Positions 1 to 10,747 are shown, counted from the first letter of the stretch. The stretch is 64,000 bases of DNA from Haliscomenobacter sp. (GCA_016713275.1 JADJPL010000003.1:558001-622000), one strand, 5' to 3'. The notes: generated by a model from the letters alone, not told the origin. Translations and numbers: made by a program.

Positions 1-853
1 AATCCAACCCCTGGCATGGGGTGGGAACCAGCAGCTTGTTGACGTCGGTCGTAAACGTGATCTTGTTGAAGTCGTCGAAGTTGAGGGTCCAGGCTGCACC
101 CAGGCCGAAGTTGGCGGGGAGGAAATCCCTGAACTTGTTGTTGGTGTACGTAATTTTAGAGCCGATATTGGTGAGGGCCAAGCCGAGGGTGAGTTCGGAA
201 TCGCCCTGGCGCGTCTGGATGGGGGCTTTGTAGGTCAGGGAGAAATCCGCTGCTCCGGCGATCCCGGGTTCGATGGTTTCTCCATTGACGATGTTGCCTG
301 CGGCAAGGTTGGAGTAGATGAATTTGGCGGAAACGGCGGCGGAAAAGTTATCGGCCAGTTTCCGGGCATACGCGGCGGCTACTTCAAATTCGTTGGGCCG
401 GCCGGTATTCAGGGGTTGTCCGTTGGGGTCGGTAAACTGGATGCTGCCTAAAGAAAAATAACGCAGGCCCATGCCCAGCGTCTGAAATTCGTCAATTTTG
501 TAAAAACCGGTCAGGTAAGCCAGGTACACGTCGTTGAGCCCAAGCGCACGCAACCACGGCGTGTAGGTTGCGGAAACCCCGATTTGATCGTCGGCGAAAA
601 CCAGTTTGGACGGGTTGAAGTGCATGGCGTTGCCGTCGGCAGAAATGGCAATGCCGGCATCGCCCATAGCGCCGGAACGGGCGTCTGCAACAATGCGGAG
701 GAAAGGAACTGCCGTAACAACGGTGTTCGTACAAGGCGTTCCGTCCAGGTTGTAGTATTTCCCATCTTTTCCCAGGGTACATTGACCAATCGCTGGAATG
801 GCAACCAATGCAGCTGCCAGGATCATTACCGTCTGGAGTAGTACGTTCTTCAT
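1..853 (-). CDS. porV: T9SS outer-membrane protein PorV (LptO), 3'-truncated by window edge
   Basis: Read on the minus strand from the ATG at 853, the frame stays open to the window edge, giving about 284 residues. It opens with a signal peptide (MKNVLLQTVMILAAALVAIP) and then the stretch FLRIVADARSGAMGDAG, SADGNAMHFNPSKL and TYTPWLRALGLNDVYLAY, which is typical of PorV. PorV is a FadL-like outer-membrane barrel that shuttles T9SS cargo to the sortase PorU. The gene lies directly downstream of porU on the same strand, the arrangement seen in gliding Bacteroidota. The C-terminal barrel strands are outside the window. Confidence 0.9.
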   Translation of the reverse strand, partial: MKNVLLQTVMILAAALVAIPAIGQCTLGKDGKYYNLDGTPCTNTVVTAVPFLRIVADARSGAMGDAGIAISADGNAMHFNPSKLVFADDQIGVSATYTPWLRALGLNDVYLAYLTGFYKIDEFQTLGMGLRYFSLGSIQFTDPNGQPLNTGRPNEFEVAAAYARKLADNFSAAVSAKFIYSNLAAGNIVNGETIEPGIAGAADFSLTYKAPIQTRQGDSELTLGLALTNIGSKITYTNNKFRDFLPANFGLGAAWTLNFDDFNKITFTTDVNKLLVPTPCQGLD

Positions 854-884
854 GAGATAGTAGCTTGATGAATTAAAAGGTTTG

Positions 885-892
885 CAAATATA
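885..892 (-). promoter_or_regulatory. Bacteroidota-type -7 element upstream of porV
   Basis: On the minus strand this reads TATATTTG, an exact match to the Bacteroidota sigma -7 consensus TAnnTTTG. It lies about 32 bases before the porV ATG, in the 123-base porU-porV gap. I do not see a convincing -33 TTTG at the right spacing, so this is a partial promoter call. Confidence 0.45.
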
Positions 893-976
893 CGCAGCAA
901 TGGGGTTGAATCCATCATCAGGATGAATTATACATTTTCCATGCCAACCTTTCTCTTTTACGCAAAAACCGTATTC

Positions 977-3900
977 TTATTTTAGGAGCACCAATTTTTC
1001 AAATTTGCTTTCGCCCTGGATCTGTTGCGACCCAGGCAACGTAGCCCTGATTTGGACCTTGTACAAATACACCCCTCGCGCCAGGGTATCGCCGTAATCA
1101 TCCCGCCCGTCCCAGGCTATGCAATCATCCCTGCGCAAAGCCCCGTCGGAAAACAGGGTCTGCTCAATGGTTTTGACCAGCCGCCCGGAAACGGAATAAA
1201 TCCGGATCAGCACCTCGATTTCCTGGTTGGCGTAGTTGTGGTCAAACTGGAAACAGGTGTGGCTGGTGAATGGATTGGGGTAGTTGAGCACGTGCTGAAG
1301 GGCAATGCCCGCATCTCCTGCAACCACAAATTCGGTATATCCTTCCGCCGGGTTGTTGGCAATATCCCAGGCTTTGACCTGGATACGGTGCACGCCCTCC
1401 GGAATGTCTTTCAAGGGATAGCGGACTTCTCCTTTCCGGTAATCGTCGAGGGCAGCGCTGAAGAAGTCGTTTAGCACCAGGGTGTTTTGCGTGTTTTCAT
1501 CCAACGTGGCTTCCAGGTCATGGCCGATGCTATTGCCTGCTACGTTGATTCCGTTGTCATCGGTGAGGACGACGAGCAGCAGCGGGTCGGCTTCGGTCGT
1601 TCCGCCGGAAATAAAATCGGTATTGTTCATATAGACCTCTACGCGTGGCCCCTGGTTATCGTTGATCTGCGCCGTGGCATTGCCTCCGATGACCACGCCG
1701 GCGTATTCTCCGGAAGCGTCTATCAGGCGCGTATTATCTGCTGCATAATAACTGAGTTTCCCGGCGCCGAACGCGTAGTTGATGTCCTTGGGCGCCACAA
1801 AGGTGAAGGAAAACCGTCCTTTTTGGATGCTGGACCTCCCCCTGAAGAGGACGTTTTTTTGCAACGTATACGGATAAGGGTAACTTCCGGCATCCTGACC
1901 GAGGGTTTTCGTCTGGATGGCTTTATCGAAAACGCTGGGATACAGCACCCCGTTAAAATCCTCCAGCAGGTTGCCGTTCAGATCGGTGAGGACGCCTTCA
2001 ATGGTTACTTGCTGGAGCGCCCGGAGCGTATCGTTTTGCCCTGCGGCGAGGGGTTTTCCGTTGATAGCGGTGGTGGCAACCCGGTACTCCGGGATAGCCA
2101 GGCGCATGGCCGGATCGCCGATCAAGGTAAATTTCCGGGAATTGGTGGTAATACCTATACTGGAAGAGCTGTTTTTAGCCAGCTGCATAGCTTCTCCAAG
2201 GGTAGGGTAGACGCCATTTTGCTTTTTGAACAAAAACTCCAGCGATTTCTGGGTCAGGGCAGCGTTCTGATTGGCAAAAACGGCCCGGACGGTTGTCATT
2301 AGCGCCATGGCGCCGCCTTTGGCATTAAGGAAGGCCTCCTCCCCGGCAGAAGTAAAGGTGGGGTCGTCGTAGTTGGTAAACGAACAGGTTGCCGTGAGGA
2401 ATAACGCCTGCTGGTCGTAGTTTTTCCAGTTGACGATATCCGGAATGTTGAGAATCCGCTCCTGGGCCCAGCCAAAGGGTCCGCCATGCCCGAGGTAGGT
2501 CACGATCAACGCGCCCTTGAAGATCGCCTCATTGATGGATTCCGTCACGGCGGGAATGCGGTTTCCGCCGGTGGTGGAGGTTTGGGCGTAGGCGTCGAGG
2601 TAGGATTTGTCGATGTTGATCGCCGGAAACCGCCCCTGCAGGTCGGTGGCGATCAGGTCGGCATCCTGGGTGTGTTGCATGCCGTCTTCGTCGTCGCCCA
2701 CAAACAGGGCCCGGTTGCGCCAGTCAGAGAACGTAGCCGGGGACGTATCGTAGTGAATGATCTTCTGCACCACTTGAGCCGCCTCTTCCCGGGTATTTAC
2801 GGTAAGGCGCCCAACGGCAATCTGGAGCCTGCCCGACAGGGGGTCGGTTGTCGAAGGGAGGTCCAGGAGCGCATAATAGTCGTCTGTAGGAAAAGCGAAC
2901 AGGGGATTGAAGGATTCATTCTGAAAAGTGGGGATGAAATCGTTCCCATACCCATAGACGTCTTTGGGGTCAAAGGAGCCGTCGCCGAAAAGCAGCAGGT
3001 AGCGGAAGGCCGGATCGCGCAGAAAAAGCATCCGGGCGAAGTTGCGGATTGCCGAGGGGTCTTTTTTTCCGGAAGAGAATTCGTGGTACACCTGCCCGAT
3101 GTCTACCATTTCGACGGTTAGGCCGCTTTCTTTTCTGCGGTGCTCGGCTAGCAGGGCCGCTTCGTCTTTCAGTTCGGAAGGGTAGAGGAGGATCATGTCC
3201 GCCCGGGTCAGTCCGTGCAAGTTTTGGTTGTCTATTTTTCCCACAGCCTTGGGAGAAAGCAAGGGACGCGAGGGCGAAAAGGCGATAAACTGGCGTAGGG
3301 TTTCCGTAGCGACCCCAAAGCGGAGGAGGCTGCCCGAGCGCTCCGTTTTTTGAAGCCTGGGAGTTAAAGGGTCGGTAATTTCCCAAACAACGACGTCTGA
3401 TCCAGCGCCGGAAACCTCGAAGGTAGAACTGGAATAGGTCGTCGTTTGGATGTCCCGGAAGGCCATTTGATCTCCTGAAAAAATCAGCTTGCGCCGCACC
3501 TGCAGTTCGATGTAATCGACCCAGCCCTCGCTGCCGTCGTTGGCGCCGCCAGGGTTGGGGTACCGGATAACCGCTTCTACGTTGTCGGAGGTCAGGTTAG
3601 CCGTTCCATCCAGCAGCGCGTTTTTGGCATAGTCCCGGATATTGTCAAACTCGCCTTCAAGTTCCACCACCCGGTCGGCCAGGCTGGAGGTGAGGGCTGT
3701 CCCATTCAGCAGGAGGGTAAACCGGGAGTTCTGAAGCGCACGCACCGCCATTTCCGATTTGACGTAGACCGGGCTTTCCGGGACGAGGTTGGGAATTTAA
3801 AATAGTTGCCGTATTTGTATTCCCGCACGTTTTTCATGTGATCGCCGAACCACCTTTTGCCCGAGCCTCTGGATTTGGGCCATTCGTGCTGGAGGTTGAC

Positions 3901-4857
3901 CTTGTCGTCTTCCAGCCGGGCGTAATCATCAAAGGAGGACGACGTATAGGCGGTGGCGCTAAGGGCGTTTTGTTCTTCGATGCGTTTGCCCTGTCCCGAA
4001 CTGATTTTGAGAAAATAAAATTGCTGCGGAGCGTAGACGTTCCTGGATTGGGTAAATCTGCGGGTAGCCGCGTTATAGGTCCACCGGTCTGGCCCTTCCG
4101 CGTAAAACAGGAGAAAATCCCCGCCGTCGAACTTCCCGTCGGCTTCGCCGGAGAGGAACACCGGGATTTCCTGCAGGTCGTCGGGTTTGGGTTCGGAAAG
4201 CAGCTCGGGAAGCATGCCGCCCCGGTTGCCGAGCAGTTTGATTTGCCGGGGATCGATCCGGTCTATATCCACTTTGAGTTCGTTCTTCAAAAATTCATAG
4301 GTGATTTTATGCATGCCCTCTTGCTGGACGGCAATTTTATACAGCGTGCCATCCCGAAGTAGGGAGGCGTCGGCAAATTCGGCTGAGCGCGAAGCGATTT
4401 TGGGCTGGCTCACCCATTCGGCTTCCAAACGGTATCGGGTAATGCGCTGGAACGCGTTTCCCCGGCGCAGGATGGGCACAAACTGCACTTTCCCCCAATA
4501 TTGCCCCCGCTCCTGTTCTACTGCGGTTTGAAACTGAAGCGTTTCTCCCAGTACGTCATCGCCCGGCGCTATTTTTTTTGGAAAGGATTCCTGGTCCAGC
4601 GCGATGATCCGGACATTCAGCACACCGGGCCCTGGAATCGGAAAGGTTTCAATCGCCAGGGGCTGAAAGGGGGAGGCCTCATCCAGCACCGCGCCCTGAA
4701 AAAGCCAGAGTTGCTGCGCTTCTCCGTCTACTGGAATCAGCCGGGGAGCTTTGTCCCAAATCAGGGAGTCGGCCAGGATAAACGGGGAATTGGCGGATGC
4801 AAGACGGAATAAAAAAAGGAGCAGCAGGGTTAAATTAAAATTCTTCATACCTTTCAA
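977..4857 (-). CDS. porU: T9SS signal peptidase/sortase PorU (C25 family), one frameshift
   Basis: Two overlapping minus-strand reading frames (4857-3706 and 3751-977) together make one protein of about 1290 residues. The first has a signal peptide and the N-terminal PorU region; the second has the gingipain-type (C25) catalytic domain with the His in YLGHGG (near 2490) and the Cys in TATCSF (near 2388). The end carries a FlgD-like/T9SS-type fold with NYPNPF and DDYGDTLARGVYLYKV. PorU removes the C-terminal signal of T9SS cargo and attaches it to the surface. The break is at the G run 3791-3793: adding one base makes the frame read FPNLVPESPVYVK straight through. I think it is a homopolymer sequencing error, because PorU is needed for the T9SS proteins around it; true inactivation cannot be excluded. 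Confidence 0.88.
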
Positions 4858-5072
4858 TCGTTTGGCGTATAATAAACCGGGGTTGTTTAAGGCTTGGGCA
4901 GAAGGAACCTGGCAGGTTTCCGAATCTGTTTTCCATGGTCTGGCGCCGGCGTTGAGTCAGGCCGCAAGATAAACGAATCCCCGCCTAAAACGTTAAGGCT
5001 TAAGCAGGCATTGTTGCCCGCATGGTTGGGAGGCGACATTTCGGCACATAAAAATAACTAAAAGGGAGTTCA

Positions 5073-6101
5073 ATGGGGAGAAAGCTGGTCCTGGCGCACG
5101 TGTTATTGGTTTGGGTGGTGATCAAGACTTGGGGCCAGGACCCGGTTTTCAGCCAGTTTTACGCGGCGCCGCTGCAGCTCAATCCGGCGTTTGCCGGCGT
5201 AGCCGAAGCGCCCCGGATTACGATGAATTACCGGAATCAATGGCCGGCATGGCCTAACGCATACCGGACCTACGCGCTGAGCTTTGAGCAGCCGCTTCCT
5301 TTTTTACAAAGCGGCCTTGGGCTGTCGGCGCTCGCGGATGACGCCGGCAACGGGATTTACCGGACCCTCGCATTCAACGTTGTCTACAGCTACCACCTGC
5401 AAATTTCCGATTCCTATTTTTTGAAATTCGGCGTGGAAGGCGGCGTGTTGCAATCCCGGGTAGACTGGGACAAGCTGGTGTTCGGCGATCAGGTGGACCC
5501 CATCGAGGGCTTTGGCGTCCCAGGATCGCCTGCGACGCCAAGCGAAGAAAACCGCCCCTCGGGCTTGCGCAACCACGCTGTGGATTTTGGAACAGGCCTG
5601 TTGTTCCACAGCCAGTCGGTGTACGCCGGCGTTTCCGTGCGTCATTTAAACCGTCCGGACGAGAGCCTGCTGGAGGCAAACGACAATTTGCGGATCGGCC
5701 GGCCGATGCGCCTTTCCTTTCATGCAGGCTGGGAAATTGGGTTTGCCGAAGGCAATAACCTGAAATACCCCGCGTTTATATCACCGAACCTGCTGCTGAT
5801 CCGGCAGGCAGACTTCACCCAGCTCAATGCAGGCGCATACCTGGGGTACAATTTGTTCTTTGGAGGGCTTTGGTACCGGCATAGCGGAGGAAATCCGGAC
5901 GCGGTGATTGGGCTGATCGGGGTCCGGGAAGGACCCTTGCGGTTTGGGTATAGCTACGACATGACCATGTCCGCTTTGGGCCCTATTCGTACAGGAGGAA
6001 CCCACGAAGTGTCCCTGACCATCAACTTCGCCGAAAGCCGGGCGTTCCAACGACGCAAAAAAGCCTCCCGGTACAATAATTGCTTTAACATGTTCCGTTA
6101 A
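5073..6101 (+). CDS. PorP/SprF family type IX secretion membrane protein
   Basis: A 342-residue protein with a signal peptide and the PorP/SprF hallmark start of the mature chain, DPVFSQFYAAPLQLNPAFAG, followed by YRNQWP. The rest is beta-strand rich, ending in a strand pattern (GTHEVSLTINF) typical of an outer-membrane barrel. PorP/SprF proteins help deliver or anchor specific T9SS cargo, often gliding adhesins. It sits between porU (divergent) and gldJ (same strand), so a T9SS role fits; the cargo partner is not visible. Confidence 0.88.
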   Translation: MGRKLVLAHVLLVWVVIKTWGQDPVFSQFYAAPLQLNPAFAGVAEAPRITMNYRNQWPAWPNAYRTYALSFEQPLPFLQSGLGLSALADDAGNGIYRTLAFNVVYSYHLQISDSYFLKFGVEGGVLQSRVDWDKLVFGDQVDPIEGFGVPGSPATPSEENRPSGLRNHAVDFGTGLLFHSQSVYAGVSVRHLNRPDESLLEANDNLRIGRPMRLSFHAGWEIGFAEGNNLKYPAFISPNLLLIRQADFTQLNAGAYLGYNLFFGGLWYRHSGGNPDAVIGLIGVREGPLRFGYSYDMTMSALGPIRTGGTHEVSLTINFAESRAFQRRKKASRYNNCFNMFR

Positions 6102-6319
6102 GGCTCTTATAAATAAGGCCGCGAGGGAAACGCTCCCGCCGGATAAAAAACAAGGGATCGTATTTATTAACACTTGGAAAATACTATTTTCGCAGGCGTT
6201 TCGTTTTGCCCAATAGTTGATCTCCAGGGATAAATTACCGGCAATACCAAACAAAAACTGGGGAGCTTGCCTGGCCCGGAATAACTTGGTCTTTTCTAAT
6301 TTAAAACAGTCAGACACTG

Positions 6320-7819
6320 ATGAAAAAGCTTTTGAAGTTTGGCGCTTATATCTTCCTAGCAGCTGCGCTGTTAACTTCTTGCAAAAGCAAGGAAAGCTCT
6401 TCCACTACCGGTTGGGCGTACAACGACAAAAAATGGGGTGGATTTGAAAAACAAGACTACGAAGGCCAGATCTCCGGCCCCAACCTCGTTCTGATTGAAG
6501 GCGGCACCTTCACCATGGGCCAAACCCAGGACGATGTCATGTACGAATGGAATAACGTACCGCGCCGTGTTACCGTTTCTTCCTTTTACATGGATGAAAC
6601 GGAAATCTCCAACCTCGATTACCGCGAATACGTGTATTGGCTGGAGCGGGTTTTCCGGGAAAGCTATCCGGAAGTCGTGCAGGATGCTTTACCCGATACG
6701 TTGGTTTGGCTGGAAGAATTGGCCTACAACGATCCCTTCGTGCAAACCTATTTCCGCTTCCCTTCCTATGACAACTACCCTGTGGTGGGAGTGAATTGGG
6801 TGCAGGCCAACCAGTACGCCCAGTGGAGAACCGACCGGGTGAACGAGATGCTGCTCATTCAACGCGGAATCCTCAATCCGAACCCCGACCAAAAAGATGA
6901 AAGTAACTTCGCTACCGATGCCTACCTGGCCGGTCAGTACGAAGCCAACGTGCGCCGCAACCTTAAGGATTACCGCACCGGAGAAGAGCGCAATGTTCGC
7001 TTTGAGGACGGTATCCTCCTTCCGGATTACCGCCTGCCCACCGAAGCAGAGTGGGAATATGCCGCTCTGGCCCTCCGCGGCAACCAATCCGCCGACCAGG
7101 ACGAACTTTATACCGACCGCAGGAATTACCCCTGGAACGGCAATTCCGTCCGTTATCAGGTCCGGGATAAAAACCAGGGCGCTATCCTGGCCAACTTCAA
7201 AAAAGGAAAAGGGGACTACATGGGGATCGCAGGCAAACTGAACGATAATGCCCATATCCCGAGCGAGGTGCGTTCTTTCCTTCCCAACGATTTCGGCCTC
7301 TACAACATGGCAGGCAACGTGGCGGAGTGGGTACTGGATATTTACCGCCCCCTCACGTCGATGACGCTGCGCGACGCCGACAACCACGACCTGAACCCCT
7401 ACCGGGGCAACGGATACAAGCGGGTCGTTACCGATCAGGACGGGGTGCCGGTTGAAAAAGACAGCCTTGGCCACCTCCGGTATCGCCACCTGACCCAGGA
7501 CGAGCTCGTCAGCCGCGAAAACATCCGCCGCGGCGAAGTGTACAACTTCCAGGATGGCGACCCCGAATCGGAAGTTACCTACGATACCACCCATACGCTG
7601 ATCACGGACAAATCCCGCGTCTATAAAGGCGGCTCCTGGGCTGACCGGGCCTACTGGCTCTCTCCTGGCGCCCGCCGGTTCAAGAACGAAGACGAGGCCG
7701 ACCGCACCATTGGTTTCCGTTGCGCTATGACCCGTCTGGGCAGCCCCACCGGAAACGAGATCCCCAGCGGTAACGCGTTCAAAACCAAATCCAAGCGGAC
7801 CGACCGCCGGTTTAAGTAG
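6320..7819 (+). CDS. gldJ: Gliding motility / T9SS lipoprotein GldJ
   Basis: A 499-residue lipoprotein: signal peptide with lipobox LLTSC (Cys near residue 21), then the GldJ-typical GWAYNDKKWGGFE, and a large FGE-sulfatase (SUMF1-fold) domain (GGTFTMGQTQDD, RLPTEAEWEYAA, GLYNMAGNVAEWV, YKGGSWADRAYW, GFRCAM). GldJ belongs with GldK in the T9SS ring/periplasmic structure and is needed for gliding and secretion. The porV-porU-gldJ-murF neighbourhood is the conserved order in this phylum, supporting GldJ over a generic SUMF1 protein. FGE-type catalytic cysteines are not expected in this subfamily. Confidence 0.9.
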   Translation: MKKLLKFGAYIFLAAALLTSCKSKESSSTTGWAYNDKKWGGFEKQDYEGQISGPNLVLIEGGTFTMGQTQDDVMYEWNNVPRRVTVSSFYMDETEISNLDYREYVYWLERVFRESYPEVVQDALPDTLVWLEELAYNDPFVQTYFRFPSYDNYPVVGVNWVQANQYAQWRTDRVNEMLLIQRGILNPNPDQKDESNFATDAYLAGQYEANVRRNLKDYRTGEERNVRFEDGILLPDYRLPTEAEWEYAALALRGNQSADQDELYTDRRNYPWNGNSVRYQVRDKNQGAILANFKKGKGDYMGIAGKLNDNAHIPSEVRSFLPNDFGLYNMAGNVAEWVLDIYRPLTSMTLRDADNHDLNPYRGNGYKRVVTDQDGVPVEKDSLGHLRYRHLTQDELVSRENIRRGEVYNFQDGDPESEVTYDTTHTLITDKSRVYKGGSWADRAYWLSPGARRFKNEDEADRTIGFRCAMTRLGSPTGNEIPSGNAFKTKSKRTDRRFK

Positions 7820-7836
7820 CCGGTCCTCCCGAACAG

Positions 7837-7880
7837 AAAAAAGAAGGGGGCTGCCAGCGTTGGCAGCCCCCTTCTTTTTT
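7837..7880. terminator. Bidirectional Rho-independent terminator after gldJ
   Basis: A perfect 20-base stem (AAGAAGGGGGCTGCCA core) with a GCGT loop, flanked by an A run on the left and a T run on the right. It begins 18 bases after the gldJ stop and can end transcription in both directions. Confidence 0.9.
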
Positions 7881-7964
7881 CCTGCCCCGAATTTTCCCGG
7901 GATTCCGGATGCGTGCTTATCTTTCCGTTGTTTTTTCCATGCACCTAATCCATCTTATCTGATC

Positions 7965-9278
7965 ATGGATGTGAATGAACTTTACGAGTTGTTCCAGCAA
8001 AGCGGGAGCGTATCCACCGATTCCAGAAAGATTGTCCCCGGTTCCATTTTTTTTGCGCTGCGCGGCGACCGGTTTGACGGGAACCGGTTTGCGGCAACAG
8101 CCATTCAAGAAGGGGCAGTCTATGCGGTAGTGGACGATCCATCGGTTGCCATTCCCGGCCAACCTTTTATTTTGGTGGAGGATGCCCTGATTTCCCTGCA
8201 ACATTTGGCCCGGCATCACCGGAGGCAGTTCCATATCCCGGTGATCGGCATTACCGGGAGCAACGGAAAAACGACGACCAAAGAGCTCGTGAGTTCTGTT
8301 CTGGCCTCCCACTCCGTCACCCATTTCACCCGGGGCAATCTGAACAACCATATCGGGGTATGTCTCACCCTTCTGGCAATGAGCGAAGACACCGAGGTGG
8401 CGGTCGTCGAGATGGGGGCCAATGCCCAAGGCGAAATTGCAACGCTCTGCCGGATTGCGGAACCTACCCACGGGCTGGTTACCAATATCGGAAAAGCCCA
8501 TCTCGAAGGGTTTGGGGGAGGGGAGGGCGTGAAGAAAGGAAAGTCGGAGTTGTACCGCTATCTTGCGGAACGAAAAGGGACGGCATTTGTCAACCAGGAG
8601 GAATCCTTCTTAGCCGACTTATCCTCTAAAGTCACCAAGCGGATTTTCTATGGGCTCAGCGATACGCCTTCCCTGGAAAACCGTCCGATCGAAATCAAAC
8701 TGCTTGCTGAGCAACCTTTCCTGAAAGTAGCCTTTCTGGATGAAGCGGGTCAGCTTGTCGAAATCCAATCCAGGCTGATCGGCAGGTACAACCTGGGCAA
8801 TCTCATGACCGCTATTGCCCTGGGCAGGTACTTTAAAGCGCCTTCCCTGAAGATCAAAGCGGCTATTGAGGGATACGTTCCCCAAATGAACCGGTCTCAA
8901 ATCATCCCCTGGAACAGCAACACCATAATTCTGGACGCCTATAATGCCAACCCGTCGAGCATGGAAGCCGCGCTCCGGAATTTTGCGTCTATGGGCGAGG
9001 GGCGGAAGGTGGCTATTCTTGGAGCGATGTTTGAGCTGGGAGAAGAATCGCCCGCAGAACATGCCCGGATCGGAGCGTTGGCAGAAGAAATGGCCTTTGA
9101 TCAGACGCTGTTGGTGGGAAAGGAGTTCGAAGTGTTTGCCCTTTCCCGGAAGATCCCGTTTTATCCGGATGTTCAGGCGCTGCGATCGTGGTTCCAGGCG
9201 CAAACCTGGGAAGACACGCATTTTCTGATTAAAGGTTCCAGGGGAATGCAGTTGGAAAAACTCCTGGATGCCGGGTAG
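7965..9278 (+). CDS. murF: UDP-N-acetylmuramoyl-tripeptide--D-alanyl-D-alanine ligase
   Basis: Mur ligase of 437 residues from the ATG at 7965 (MDVNELYELF); the frame extends 35 codons upstream but through the gldJ terminator, so 7965 is preferred. It has the N-terminal MurF domain (VSTDSRKIVPGSIFFAL), the ATP-binding GITGSNGKTTTKELV, the central EMGANAQGEI and NIGKAHLEGFG, and the C-terminal DAYNANPSSMEAAL. It adds D-Ala-D-Ala to the cytoplasmic peptidoglycan precursor. A TATCTTTC element around 7918 may be its promoter. murF beside gldJ is the usual Bacteroidota synteny. Confidence 0.95.
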   Translation: MDVNELYELFQQSGSVSTDSRKIVPGSIFFALRGDRFDGNRFAATAIQEGAVYAVVDDPSVAIPGQPFILVEDALISLQHLARHHRRQFHIPVIGITGSNGKTTTKELVSSVLASHSVTHFTRGNLNNHIGVCLTLLAMSEDTEVAVVEMGANAQGEIATLCRIAEPTHGLVTNIGKAHLEGFGGGEGVKKGKSELYRYLAERKGTAFVNQEESFLADLSSKVTKRIFYGLSDTPSLENRPIEIKLLAEQPFLKVAFLDEAGQLVEIQSRLIGRYNLGNLMTAIALGRYFKAPSLKIKAAIEGYVPQMNRSQIIPWNSNTIILDAYNANPSSMEAALRNFASMGEGRKVAILGAMFELGEESPAEHARIGALAEEMAFDQTLLVGKEFEVFALSRKIPFYPDVQALRSWFQAQTWEDTHFLIKGSRGMQLEKLLDAG

Positions 9279-9287
9279 TCCCGGGGG

Positions 9288-10394
9288 TTAAATAAATCGT
9301 TTAAACGCGGAGATCAGCCGTTCCGGCAATTCGTCCTGGCAAGCCTGTTTGTAGTCGTTGTAGGAACAAGGGATCAGCCGGTGCCGCTGGTGTTTGCGCG
9401 CCGTTTTAACCGGAACCTGGATCCACCACCGGCCGGTTTTTGGGCTTTTCCAAAACGTGAGCTGGTAGTCGAGTTGTTTCAAATCGACGACATATTCCAC
9501 CAGTCCTTCAACGGAAGCCGGGAAATCGCCTTTCCGATGGTGAAACCCATCCAGAAAATACCAGATCATTTGGGCAACAGCCTGGGCGGTTTGCGTTTTC
9601 CGGTCCATCGACGAGCGGAAGCCGAACACCCCAAAGGCTTTGAGCTTGTCGCTCATACCGGCGTAGCGGCAAATCTGGCAAGCTTCTTCCAGGATAAACC
9701 CGCTGGGGGAAGGCGTACTTTGGCCGGGAGCATCTGCTTCCTTCAGCACGGGGAGGTTGAGCAGAAACAAATCGCCATCCCGGACGATGGGTTCCACCTC
9801 CGGCAAGTTGGTTTTGGCAAAACCCAACCGGATGGTGTCGAAATTGCGCCGCTCCATTTCCCGAAGCGTTTCCGGAGGGGTGAAATGCGTTTGGTACCCG
9901 ATAAGGCCCAGATGAAACAATTGGGATTCTTCCGGCAAAATGATTTCGTTGAGGAACTGATCCGAAGCATCTGTTTGCTCAGGCCGGAAGCGGATGCGTT
10001 CATCGGCAACCACGAGGTTGATGTTTTTCAGGATTTGCTGGGCTGCTTTATAGAGGGAAAGCCCAAAGTACAGGTCATTCCCGATCAGCACCGGCAAGAT
10101 CCGGGCTTCCATCAATTCAGCGAGCGCCGGAATAATGAAGGACAAATTATTTTTCCGGATATTGCCCAGGTCGGCGATTTTCAACCCATCCATCGGGAAA
10201 CTCAGGCTGTACAACGCCGACCGGACCGCATTGGCGTCTTTTTCTCCAACGCCCACCAACGCAATCCGAACCCCCTTGAGGCTGGGGAGCCCGTCTCCGG
10301 TGTATATGCGAAGATGACTTCCCAAATGCCAGGGGGCAAGGGGCTCTGCAACGATTTCGCCCAAAGGGACAGGGCTAAGCCAATTTTCCAGCAT
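9288..10394 (-). CDS. Arginase/agmatinase/formimidoylglutamase-fold protein with lost metal ligands
   Basis: A 368-residue protein convergent with murF. Overall organisation is that of the ureohydrolase (arginase/HutG) fold, but the metal-binding motifs are altered: the GGDHS position reads IGNDLYFG, the DAHxD position reads VADERIRF, and the SxDxDxxDP position reads LFLLNLPVLKEADAP. All three manganese-binding motifs have therefore lost ligands, so I expect a non-catalytic member. The C-terminal third (FWKSPKTGRWWIQVPV) is an extension absent from classic arginases. Function unknown; calling it formimidoylglutamase would be misleading. Confidence 0.7.
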   Translation of the reverse strand: MLENWLSPVPLGEIVAEPLAPWHLGSHLRIYTGDGLPSLKGVRIALVGVGEKDANAVRSALYSLSFPMDGLKIADLGNIRKNNLSFIIPALAELMEARILPVLIGNDLYFGLSLYKAAQQILKNINLVVADERIRFRPEQTDASDQFLNEIILPEESQLFHLGLIGYQTHFTPPETLREMERRNFDTIRLGFAKTNLPEVEPIVRDGDLFLLNLPVLKEADAPGQSTPSPSGFILEEACQICRYAGMSDKLKAFGVFGFRSSMDRKTQTAQAVAQMIWYFLDGFHHRKGDFPASVEGLVEYVVDLKQLDYQLTFWKSPKTGRWWIQVPVKTARKHQRHRLIPCSYNDYKQACQDELPERLISAFKRFI

Positions 10395-10606
10395 ATGGTG
10401 TTTCCGGTTGGGTGCGCAGGGAAGATTGGGTTTCCGGCGCGCGGTTTTGGTGCGTAAATTAGCGCTTCCTTTCCCTTTGGCGCGATGCCAGAGGAAAGAA
10501 ATTAAAAAAAACGGCCTAATGCGCGTCGAAAATGGTGACTTTTTCTGTTTTTTTGTATAAATAGGGAGAAAATATAAAATTTGAACAAGGGCGCAGGCAT
10601 GCGCTA

Positions 10607-10637
10607 TTTGCCAACCTGCATTTTTGGCTTATCTTTG
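10607..10637 (+). promoter_or_regulatory. Bacteroidota-type promoter for the OmpA-family gene
   Basis: TTTG at 10607-10610 and TATCTTTG at 10630-10637, separated by 19 bases, match the Bacteroidota -33/-7 consensus (TTTG, TAnnTTTG). Transcription would begin near 10645, giving a leader of about 140 bases that contains the inverted repeat below. Confidence 0.65.
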
Positions 10638-10642
10638 GCGTT

Positions 10643-10747
10643 AGACTTTAGACGTCTGGCTTTAAAGGGAGGGGGCTGGCAAAGGTTCTTTAAACTGATA
10701 TGCACGTCTAACGTCCAACGGCTAACATCTAACGTCTAAATTCTACC
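10643..10747. repeat. TTAGACGT-family imperfect inverted repeat
   Basis: Left arm is built from TTAGACTTTAGACG units, right arm from ACGTCTAACG units, around a purine-rich middle. Same family as 12277-12386, 19193-19288, 20245-20329 and 21409-21486. It occupies most of the 5' leader of the OmpA-family gene; the remainder of 10395-10786 holds only the promoter and AT-rich sequence. Confidence 0.6.
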
